NCBI GenBank assembly: GCA_035772405.1
Contig: JAYKKM010000417.1
Span: forward strand, 217,001-281,000
Reading direction: 5' to 3'
DNA: 64,000 nt
Source of the DNA: Chrysogorgia sp. JL179-B06
Lineage: Eukaryota; Cnidaria; Anthozoa; Scleralcyonacea; Chrysogorgiidae
In this document: positions 54,168 through 64,000 of the stretch, piece after piece
Numbering within the stretch: the stretch's first letter is position 1
Layout of the letters: every line of letters starts with the position of its first letter
Notes under the pieces: model-generated
Seen by the model: only the letters and a program-made list of their open reading frames with translations
Database searches by the model: none
What the model was told of the DNA's origin: nothing
Position numbers and translations under genes: made by a program

Positions 54168-56103
54168 TCTCTCTCTGTCCCTGTGTCTCTCTCTGTGTCT
54201 CTGTGTGTCTCTGTCTATCTCTGTGTGTCTCTGTGTGTCTCTGTATCTCTGTGTGTCTCTCTGTTTCTCTCTGTGTCTATCTGTGTCTCTATGTGTCTCT
54301 CTGTGTCTCTGTGTGTCTCTGTGTGTGTCTGTGTCTGTCTGTGTGCCTCTGTGTGTCTCTGTACGTCTCAGTATTTATCTCTGTGTCTCTCTGTCTCTCT
54401 CTGTGTCTCTCTGTGTCTCTATATGTCTCTCTATGTCTCTCTGTGTCTCTCTGTGTCTCTCTGTAGCTCTCTGTGTCTCTCTCTGTCCCTGTGTGTCTCT
54501 CTGTGTCTCTATGTGTCTCTGTGTGTCGCTGTGTGTCTCTCTGTATGTCTCTGTGTCTGTCTGTGTATGTCTGTGTCTATCTGTGTCTGTCTGTATCTGT
54601 CTGTGTGTATATGTGTGCCTCTGTGTGTCTCTGTGTGTCTCTGTGTGTCTCTGTGTGTCTCTGTGTGTCTCTATGTGTCTATGTGTCTCTCTGTGTCTCT
54701 ATGTGTCTATATGTGTCTCTCTGTGTCTTTCTGTGTCTCTCTGTATCTCTGTGTCTCTCTGTATCTCTCTGTGTCTGTGTGTGTCTATCTGTGTCTCTGC
54801 GTGTCTGTATGTGTATGTATGTATCTGTATGTGTCTCTATGTGTCTGTATGTGTCTCTATGTGTGTCTGTGTGTGTCTGTGTGCCTCTGTGTTTCTCTGT
54901 ATGTCTAAGTATTTATCTATTTGTCTCTCTGTGTCTCTCTGTGTCTCTCTATGACTCTCTGTGTTTCTCTGTGTCTCTCTGTATCTCTCTGTGTCTCTCT
55001 GTTTGTCTCTGTGTCTCTCTGTATCTCCCTGTGTCTCTGCGTGCGTCTGTGTGTCTCTCTGTGTCTCTCTGTATCTTTCTGTTTCTCTATGTGTCTCTAT
55101 GTGTCTCTGTGTGTCTCTGTGTGTCTGTGTGTTCCTCTCTGTGTCTCTGTTTGTCTCTCTATGTCGCTGTGCGTATCTCTGTGTCTCTGTGTGTCTCAGT
55201 GTGTGTCGCTGTGTCTCACTGTGTCTCTATGTGTCTCTATGTGTCTCTCTGTGTCTCCCTGTGTCTATGTGTGTCTATCTGTGTCTCTGTGTGTCTGTAT
55301 GAGTCTCTATGTGTCTCTCAGTGTCTCTCCGTGTCTCTCTGTGTCTCTATGCATCTCTCTATGTCTCTCTGTCTCTCTGTGTCTCTCTGTGTCTCTATGT
55401 GTCTCTCTATGTCTCTCTTTGTCTCTATGTGTCCCTGTGTGTCTCTGTGTGTCTCTCTGTGTCTCTGTCTGTCCCTACGTTTTTCTCTGTGCCTCTGTGT
55501 GTCTCTATGTGTATCTCTGTGTCTCTGTGTGTCTCTGTGTGTCTCTGTGTGTCTCTGTGTGTCTCTGTGTCTCTGTTTGTCTCTGTGTCTCTCTCTCTGT
55601 CTTTCTGTGTCTATGTGTGTCTCTGTGTCTCCATCTGTGTCTCTGTGTGTATCCCTGTGTCTATCTGTATCTCTCTGTGTCTCTTTGTGTCTCTATATGT
55701 CTCTCTGTGTCTCTCTTTGTATTTCTGTGTCTCTCTGTATCTCTCTGTGTCTCTCTGTTTGTCTCTCTGTCTCTCTGTATCTCTCTGTGTCTCTGTGTGT
55801 CTCTGTGGGTCTCTCTGTGTCCCTCTGTGTCTCTCGGTGTCTCTCTGTGTCTATCTGTGTCTCTCTGTATCTCCGTGTGTCTCTGTATTTCTCTCGGTGT
55901 CTCTGTGTGTCTATGTGTGTCTCCCGGTGTATCTCTTTGTCTCTATATGTCTATATATGTCTCTCTGTGTCTCTCTGTGTCTCTCTGTGTCGCTCTGTGT
56001 CTCTCTTTGTCTCTCTGTGTCTCTCTGTGTCTCTCTTTGTCTCTGTCTGTCCCTGTGTCTCTGTGTGTCACTGTGTGTCTCTCTGTGTCTCTCTGCGTCT
56101 CTC

Positions 56104-56104
<1 letters not shown>
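54168..56104. repeat. TGTCTCTC-type minisatellite, block 2
   Basis: Same repeat family continuing after the LINE at 49346-54167. Begins TCTCTCTCTGTCCCTGTG and ends GCGTCTCTCT at the next LINE. Confidence 0.97.
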
Positions 56105-56134
<30 letters not shown>

Positions 56135-57462
56135 GTCGTTATTCATTTGATAAAAAACATATCAAAAGTTACAATTGCTAACAACTAATCAACACCTTAT
56201 TCAAAAATATTTACAAATATAAGTATTTAGAAACTAGTGCTAAAACTATATCGCTAAATGGTATCTAAAACATAGCCTCTTTACAAAACTATTTTTAAAA
56301 CCTTCAGTGTTTATTTTAGGAAGTTGACTGGTTTGTGACCGGAGTCTACGTGAAGATTATTTTACTTCGGGGAGAAGGGAATATAGCGGGTGTTAACAAT
56401 CTGAACTGATTCTGGCGAAGAGCCTTCTGTAGTAATTTTCCAACAATTCATGAATGTTTATCAATTCAGAAATATAGCGTCTCTTATAGCATCGGTGTTA
56501 TCCGAGTGTTCGCTCACATTAATCCCTAGGGTGGAGTCATCAGCATACTTGGTTAGGTTTACGCCTTCAAGTCCTTCTATTTCTGGATCGTTCAAGAAAA
56601 TGCAAAACAAATGCGGCCCACTAACACTACCTTGCGTAGTCCCCTTGTTGACTTCCCTCCATTCACCGACCGTTCCATTATACACCACCCGTTGTTTTCG
56701 ATCTGAAAAAAAGCTTATATACCAGTTTACCATGTGCGTACTCAAGGGACTAGTCTTCAGCTTCTCGGCTAACAGGTGGTGTCTCACACTATCAAACGCC
56801 TTAGAGAAGTCCATAGTAAAAAGTCGTACAGCCTTGTTGCCAGGATTATCTAATGCTCTTAAGGTGTTGTATTTCACCTTAATTAGCGCATTGACACAGC
56901 TTCCGCCTGTTCGATATGCAAACTGGTTTGGACATAGGTACTCCTCGATATCTCCCTTATTGAATATATTATAGACGGTTCTTTCGAAGGTTCGTGCGAT
57001 CACCGGAGTTATGTTGATCCCTCTAAAATCTCCATCTTCCACATGGACGTCTACTTTCGGAAGTGGATTAATATTTGCCTCCTTCGATACACTCGGCCAA
57101 CTCTGCGTAGACAATGACAAATTCCATAGAGCTTCAACAACTGGAGTTAGAATAGCAGCGTACTCCTTAAAAACCCAATAAGGTATACTGTCCGGTCCCG
57201 TTGCCGTCCTTTTAATTTTGGATAGCGCATTGAAAACCTGGTTTGTTGTTAATTGCGATATTGAAGCATTATCGGTTATTTCCATTGGTATAGGCTTGAT
57301 ATAGTTATCGTCGTAGCAGAGTTTACCGAAATATGTGTTCAGATTTAGCACAAAATCCTTATCGAGGCACAGATTCACCTTATCCTTTCGATGCGTGAGC
57401 ACATCAACTTTACGCCACCAAGCGCGAGATCCCTTTGTGCCACATGCCAAAGTCATACGTCA
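56105..57462 (-). mobile_element. Second 5'-truncated LINE inside the minisatellite
   Basis: The 3' end (plus-strand left) is an (AAT)n tract at 56105-56134 preceded on the minus strand by AACGACTTTATTATT. It contains an intact 331-residue RT part and a 3' UTR of about 0.35 kb. Target duplication is obscured by the repeat; CGTCTCT occurs on both sides. Confidence 0.85.
56461..57456 (-). pseudogene. LINE reverse transcriptase fragment
   Basis: Open for 331 residues: ALSKIKRTATGPDSIPYWVF, NINPLPKVDV, CPNQFAYRTGGSCVNALIKV, FTMDFSKAFDSVRHHLLAEK, KGTTQGSVSGPHLFCIFLND and the catalytic KYADDSTLG, typical of CR1/L2-like RT. The endonuclease is absent because of 5' truncation. The frame starts near the insertion edge, so its ATG is probably incidental. 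An unusual variant keeps the frame open although the element is a dead copy. Confidence 0.85.
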
Positions 57463-60400
57463 TACGTCTCTGTGTGTTCCTCTCTGTGTCTCTGTGTGTC
57501 TCTCTATGTCGCTGTGTGTCTCTCTGTGTTTCTCTGTGTCTCTGTGTGTCTCTGTGTGGGTCTGTCTGTCTCTGTGTGTCTCTGTGTGTCTCTGTTTGTC
57601 TCTCTGTGTCTCTCGGTCTCTCTCTGTATCTCTCGTGTCTCTCTGTATCTCTGTGTGTCTCTGTATGTCTCGGTGTCTCTGTGTGTCTATGTGTGTATCT
57701 CTGTGTATCTCTGTGTTTCTCTGTGTCTCTCTGTGTCTCTCTGTGTCTCTCTGTTTCTTGCTCTGTCACTGTGTGACTCTGTGTATCTCTATATGTCTCT
57801 CTGTGTCTCTCTATGTCTCTCTGTCTCTCTCTTTGTCTCTATGTGTCTCTCTCTCTGTGTCTCTCTGTCTCTCGGTGTGTCTCTGTGTGTCTCTGTGTGA
57901 ATCTCGGTGTCTCTGTGTGTCTATGTGTGTCTCTCTGTGTATCTCTGTGTCTAACTATGTCTATCTGTGTCTCTCTGTGTCTCTCTGTGTCTCTCTGTGT
58001 CTCTCTGTGTCTCTCTCTGTCTCTCTCTGTCTCTCTGTGTCTCTCTGTGTCTCTCTGTGTCTCTCTGTGTCTCTCTATGTCTCTCTTTGTCTATTTCTGT
58101 CCCTGTGTCTCTGGCTGTGTCTCTCTGGTTCTCTGTGTTTCTCTCTGTGTCTCTGTGTGTATCTGTGTGTCACTGAGTGTCTCTCTGTATCTCTGTGTGT
58201 TCCTCTCTGTGTATCTGTGTGTCCCTCTATTTCGCTGTTTGTCTCTCTGTGTTCATCTGTGTCTCTGTGTGTGTCTGTGTGTCTCTGTGTCTCTCTATGT
58301 GTCTCAGTGTGTCTCTCTATGACTCTCTGTGTCTCTCTGTGTCTCTGTGTGTCTCTCTGTATCTATCTGTGTCTCTCGGTGTCTCTCTGTATCACTGTGT
58401 GTCTATGTATATCTCTCGGTGTCTCTGTGTGTCTATGTTTGTCTCTCTGTGTATCTCTGTGTCTCTCTGTGTCTCTCTGTGTCTCTCTGTGTCTCTCTCT
58501 GTGTCTCTCTGTGTCTCTCCGTGTCTCGGTGTGTCTCTGTGTGTCTCTGTGTGTGTCTTTGTGTGTCTGTGTATCTCTCTCTGTCTCTCTATGTCTCTGT
58601 CTGTCCCTGTGTGTGTGTCTGTGTCTCTCTGTGTCTCTCTGTGTGTCTCTATCTCTCTCTATGTCTCTCTGTATCTCTCTGTGTCTCTCTGTATCTCTCT
58701 GTGTCTGTCTGTGTCGATGTGTCTCTCTGTGTCTCTATGTGTCTATATGTGTGTCCCTGTATCTCTGTGTCTCTCTGTATCTCTCTGTGTCTCTCTGTGT
58801 ATCTATGTGTCTCTCTGTGTCTCTCTGTGTCTCTCTGTGTCTCTCTATGTCTCTCTTTGTCTATGTCAGTCCCTGTGTGTCTCTCTCTGTCTCTCTGTGT
58901 CTCTCTGTGTCTCTGTGTGTCTCTCTGTTTGTCTCTGTGTCTCTCTGTGTCCTCTGTGTCTCTCTGTATCTCTCTGTGTCTCTCGGTATATCTGTGTGTC
59001 TCTGTATGTCTCTGTCTGTCCCTATGTGTCTCTATGTGTCTATATGTGTCTCTGTGTGTCTCTCTATGTCTCTCTGTGTCTCTCTGTGTCTCTGTGTGTC
59101 TCTCTGTGTTTCTCTGTGTCTCTGTGTGTATATGTGTCTATGTGTGTCTCTGTGTGTCTCTGTGTGTCTCTGTGTGTCTATGTGTGTCTCTGTGTGTCTC
59201 TCTGTGTCTCTCTGTATCTTTGTGTTTCTCTCTGTGTCTCTATGTGTCTCTGTGTGTCTCTGTGTGTCTCTGTATGTTCCTCTCTGTGTCTCTGTTTGTC
59301 TCTCTATGTCGCTGAGTGTATCTCTGTGTCTCTGTGTGTCTCTGTGTGTGTCGCTGTGTCACTGTGTCTCTTTGTGTCTGTATGTGTCTCTATGTATCTG
59401 TATGTGTCTCTATGTGTCTGTATGTGTCTCTGTGTGTCTGTGTGTGTCTGTGTGTGTCTGTGTGCCTCTGTGTGTCTCTGTATGTCTAAGTATTTATCTA
59501 TGTGTCTCTCTGTGTCTCTCTGTGTCTCTCTATGTCTCTCTATGTCTCTCTATGTCTCTCTGTGTTTCTCTGTGTCTCTCTGTATCTCTCTGTGTTTCTC
59601 TGCATCTCTCTATGTCTCTATGTGTCTCTCTGTCTCTATGTGTCTCTATGTGTCTCTCTGTGTCTCTCTATGTCTATCTTTGTCTCTCTGTGTCCATGTG
59701 TGTTTCTGTGTGACTCTCTGTGTCTCTCTGTGTCTCTCTGTATCTATCTGTGTCTCTCTGTGTATCTATGTGTCTCTCTGTGTCTCTCTGTGTCTCTCTG
59801 TGTCTCTCTATGTCTCTGTGTGTCTCTGTGTGTCTCTGTGTGTTCCTCTATGTGTCTCTGTTTGTCTCTCTATGTCGCTGTGTGTATCTCTGTGTCTCTG
59901 TGTGTCTCTGTGTCTCTCTGTGTCTCTCTGTGTATCTATGTCTGTCTCTGCGTATCTCTGTGTCTCTCTGTGTCTCTATGTGTCTCTCCATGTCTATGGG
60001 TGTCTCCGTGTGTCTCTGTGTATGTCTGTATGTGTCTGTGTGCCTCTGTCTGTCTCTGTATGTGTCTGTATTTATCTCTGTGTCTCTCTGTTTCTCTCTG
60101 TGTCTCTATATGTCTCTCTATGTCTCTGTGTGTCTCTGTGTGTCTCTCTGTATCTCTCTTTGTCTCTCTGTTTGTCTCTCTGTGTCTCTCGGTGTCCATG
60201 TGTGTCTCTGTGTGTCTCTGTGTGTCTCTCTGTGTCTCTCTGTATCTTTGTGTTTCTCTCTGTGTCTCTTTATGTCTCTGTGTGTCTCTGTTTGTCTCTG
60301 CGTGTCTCTCTTGTTCCTCTCTATGTCTCTATTTGTCTCTCTATGTCGCTGTGTGTCTCTCTGTGTCTCTGTGTGTCTCTCTGCGTCTCTCTATGTCTCC

Positions 60401-63400
60401 ATGTGTCTCTCTGTCTCTATGTGTCTCTATGTGTCTCTCTAGGTCTCTATTTGTCTCTATGTGTCCCTGTGTGTCTCAGTGTGTCTCTCTGTGTCTCTCT
60501 GTGTCTCTCTGTGTCTCTCTATGACTCTATGTGTCTCTCTGTTTGTCTCTTTGTCTCTCTGTATCTCTCTGTGTCTCTCTGTTTGTCTCTGTGTCTCTCT
60601 GTATCTCTCTGTGTCTCTGTGTGTCCCTGTGTGTATCTATGTGTCTATCTGTGTCTCTCGGTGTCTCTCTGTATCTCTCTGCATCTCTCTGTGTCTCTCT
60701 GTATATCTCTGTCTCTCTGTATGTCTCTCGGTGTCTCTGTGTCTATATATGTGTATCTCTCTGTGTATCTCTGTGTCTCTCTATGTCTATCTGTGTCTCT
60801 CTGTTTCTCTCTGTGTCTTCATCTGTCACTGTGTGTCTCTATGTGTCTGGAACATTGCATGGGCATGTGTCTATGGGCATGTCTCTATGTGTCTCTATAT
60901 GTCTCTATGTGTCTCTCTGTGTCTCTCTGTCTCTCTGTGTCTCTCTGTTTGTCTCTGTGTCTCTCTGTATCTCTCTGTGTCTCTGTGTGTCTCTGTGTGT
61001 CTCTTTGTGTCTCTTTGTGTCTCTCTGTATATTTGTGTTTCTCTCTGTGTCTCTATTTGTCTCTCTGTGTCTCTGTCTGTCTCTGTGCGTCTCTCTGTGT
61101 TCCTCTCTGTGTCTCTGTTTGTCTCTCTATGTCACTGTGTGTCTCTCTGTGTCTCTGTGTGTCTCTGTGTGTGTCGCTGTGGCTCCCTGTATATCTCTGT
61201 GTCTCTCTGTGTCTCTCTGTGTCTCTCTACGTCTCTATGTGTCTCTCTGTCTCTATGTGTCTCTATGTGTCTCTCTGTGTCTCTTTGTGTCTCGCTGTGT
61301 ATCTCGTTGTCGCTGAGTGTCTCTCTGTGTCTCTCTGTGTCTCTGTCTGTCCCTATGTGTCTCTATGTGTCTCTATGTGTCTCTGTGTGTTTCTCTGTGT
61401 CTCTCTGTGTCTCTGTGTGTCTCTGTGAGTCTCTCTGTGTGTCTCTCTGTGTCTTTCTGTGTCTCTTGCTGTCTCTCTGTATCTCTATGTGTCTTTCTGT
61501 GTCTCTGTGTGTCTCTGTTTGTCCCTCTGTGTCTCTCTGTATCTTCGTGTTTCTCTATGTGTCTCTATGTTTCTCTGTGTGTCTCTATGTGTCTCTATGT
61601 GTCTCTGTGTGTTCCTCTCTGTGTCTCTGTTTGTCTCTCTATATCGCTGTGCGTCTCTCTGTGTCTCTGTGTGTCTCTCTGTGTGTCGTTGTGTTTCCCT
61701 GTGTCTCTATGTGTCTCTCTGTGTCTCTCTGTGTCTATGTGTGTCGCTGTGTGTCTGTATGTGTCTCTCAGTGTCTCTCTGTGTCTCTCTGTGTCTTTCT
61801 GCGTCTCTCTATGTCTCTATGTGTCTCTCTGTCTCTATGTGTCTCTATGTGTCTCTATGTGTCTCTATGTGTCTCGCTATGTCTCTCTTTGTCTCTATGT
61901 GTCCCTGTGTGTCTCAGTGTGTCTCTCTGTGGCTCTCTGTGTCTCTTTGTGTCTCTCTATGACTCTCTGTGTCTCTCTGTGTCTCCATGTATCTCTCTGT
62001 GTCTCTCTGTTTGTCTCTGTGTCTCTCTGTTTCTCTCTGCGTATCTGTGTGTCCCTGTGTGTCTCTATGTATCTCTCTGTGTCTCTCTGTTTGTCCCTGT
62101 GTCTCTCTGTATCTCTCTGTGTCTCTGTGTGTCTCTGTGTGTCTCTATGTATCTCTCTGTGTCTCTCGGTGTCTCTCTGTATCTCTATGTGTCTCTCTGT
62201 ATCTCTGTGTGTCTCTGTATGTGTATCGGTATCTCTGTGTGTCTATGTGTGTCTCTCTGTGTATCTCTGTGTCTCTCTATGTTTATCTGTGTCTCTGTGT
62301 GTCTCTGTATGTCTCTCTGTGTCTCTCTGTGTCTGTCTGTGTCTCTATGTGTCTCTGTGTCTCTCTATGTCTCTCTTTGTCTATGTCTGTCTCTGCCTCT
62401 CTCTCTCTGTCTCTCTGAGATGTGTCTCTGTGTGTCTCTCTGTGTCTCTCTGTGTCTCTCGGTGTCTCTCTGTATCTCTATGTGTCTCTATGTATCTCTG
62501 TGTGTCTTTGTATGTCTCTCGGTATCTCTGTGTGTCTATGTGTTTCTCTCTGTGTATCTCTGTGTCTCTCTATGTCTATCTGTGTCTCTCTGTGTATCTC
62601 TGTGTCTCTCTGTGTCTCTCTTTGTCTCTCTGTGTCTCTCTGTGTCTCTCTATGTCTCTCTTTGTCTATGTCTGTCCCTGTGTGTCTATCTGTGTCTCTC
62701 TGTATCTCTCTGTGTCTCTCTGTTTGTCTATGTGTCTCTCTGTATCTCTCTGTGTCTCTATGTGTCTCTCTGTGTCTCTCGGTGTCTCTCTGTGTCTCTC
62801 TGTATCTCTCTGTATCTCTCTGTTTGTCTCTGTGTCTCTCTGTATCTCTCTGTGTCTCTATGTGTCTCTCTGTGTCTCTGTGTCTCTCTGTATCTCTCTG
62901 TGTCTCTCTGTATCTCTGTGTGTCTATGTTTGTCTCTCTTTGTATCTGTGTGTCTCTATGTGTCTCTCTGTGTCTCTCGGTGTCTCTCTGTATCTCTCTG
63001 TGTCTCTCTGTATCTCTGTGTGTACCTGTGTGCCTCTGTCTGTCTCTGTATGTCTCAGTATTTATCTCGGTGTCTCTCTGTGTCTCTCTATGTCTCTCTG
63101 CGTCTCTATATGTCTCTCTGTGTCTCTCTGTATCTCTCTGTGTCTCTCTGTTTGTCTCTGTGTCTCTCTGTATCTCTCTGTCTCTCTGTGTCTCTCTGTG
63201 TCTTTCTGTGTCTCTCTGTATCTCTGTGTGTCTATCTGTGTCTATCTGTGTCTATATGTGTCTGCATGTGTCTCTATGTCTCTCTCTGTGTCTCTCTATG
63301 TCTCTCTGTGTCTCTCTGCGTCTCTCTATGTCTCTATGCGTCTCTCTGTCTCTATGTGTCTCTATGTGTCTCTCTGTGTCTCTATATGTCTATCTTTGTC

Positions 63401-64000
63401 TCTCTGTGTCCATGTGTGTCTCTGCGTGACTCTCTGTGTCTCTCTGTGTCTCTGTCTGTCCCTATGTGTCTCTATGTGTCTCTATGTGTCTCTGTGTTTC
63501 ACTCTGTGTCTCTCTGTGTCTCTGTGTGTCTCTGTCAGTCTCTCTGTGTGTCTCTCTGTGTCTTTCTGTGTATCTTGCTGTCTCTCTGTATCTGTATGTG
63601 TCTTTCTGTGTCTCTGTGTGTCTCTGTTTGTCCCTCTGTGTCTCTCTGTATCTTTGTGTTTCTCTATGTGTCTCTATGTTTCTCTGTGTGTCTCTCTGTG
63701 TCTCTCTGTGTGTCGCTGTGTCTCCCTGTGTCTCTATGTGTCTCTCTGTGTCTCTCTGTGTCTATGTGTGTCGCTGTGTATCTGTATGTGTCTCTCAGTG
63801 TCTCTCTGTGTCTCTATGTGTCTCTCTGCGTCTCTCTATGTCTCTATGTGTCTCTCTGTCTCTATGTGTCTCTATGTGTCTCTATGTGTCTCTATGTGTC
63901 TCTCTATGTCTCTCTTTGTCTCTATGTGTCCCTGTGAGTCTCAGTGTGTCTCTATGTGTCTCTCTGTGTCTCTTTGTGTCTCTCTATGACTCTCTGTGTC
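57463..64000. repeat. TGTCTCTC-type minisatellite, block 3, open at window end
   Basis: About 6.5 kb. From about 61367 onward it nearly repeats 43930-46563. A short non-repeat island GGAACATTGCATGGGCATGT lies at about 60850. Runs off the window. Confidence 0.97.
61367..64000 (+). repeat. Higher-order duplicate B (partner at 43930-46563)
   Basis: Near-identical to duplicate A and truncated by the window edge. Scattered single-base differences argue against a simple assembly copy. Confidence 0.9.

Noticed and set aside
43652..64000. CRISPR array or telomere
   Set aside because: No regular spacers, eukaryotic context, and unit and strand pattern do not match known telomere repeats.

Overview
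This window is eukaryotic and looks like repeat-dense DNA from an invertebrate animal. I see no bacterial operon, no rRNA, no convincing host exon and only one tRNA-like relic. What is present is a stack of metazoan transposon families: BEL/Pao, Ty3/Gypsy, Polinton/Maverick, Helentron-type Helitrons, CR1-like LINEs and a very long minisatellite. The species cannot be fixed from the sequence.

Layout. (1) 1-5395, minus strand: a decayed BEL/Pao retrotransposon (gag, CCHC, protease, RT, RNase H, integrase) running off the left edge. (2) 5396-6720: non-coding, with a 374-bp tandem duplication. (3) 6730-43287: one AT-rich Polinton/Maverick-like (adintovirus-like) element bounded by about 0.35 kb terminal inverted repeats. 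It carries five later insertions: a Gypsy element inside the left TIR (6976-10906, TSD ATCCC); a Helentron-like non-autonomous element in the DNA polymerase gene (22930-25676); an unassigned 1.9-kb insertion near the 3' end of that gene; a second Helentron copy in opposite orientation (34257-36325); and a deleted Gypsy in the penton-like gene (37182-39869, TSD ATCAC). Subtracting these leaves about 23 kb, a normal Polinton size. (4) 43652-64000: a TGTCTCTC-type minisatellite interrupted by a CR1-like LINE (49346-54167, itself containing a truncated LINE) and by a second truncated LINE (56105-57462).

Polinton gene set. Recognised genes are protein-primed-type family B DNA polymerase, packaging ATPase (Walker A and B), adenain-like cysteine protease, hexon-like major capsid protein, penton-like protein, small basic/hydrophobic core-like proteins, and an integrase C-terminal scrap. 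Less expected are a SET-domain protein, a Fic-domain protein, a DEDD-exonuclease-like protein, a faint Rep-like ORF and several unknown small genes, some overlapping by ATGA and many preceded by TATATAAR. Nearly every gene has frameshifts or stops. Many of the frameshifts sit in A runs, so part of the damage could be sequencing error. Otherwise the element is a molecular fossil.

The most unusual points are the Fic and SET genes in the Polinton, and the pair of Helentron-like elements. These insert exactly between T and T, carry offset inverted repeats, and have a 5' multi-hairpin whose stems differ between copies but stay paired.
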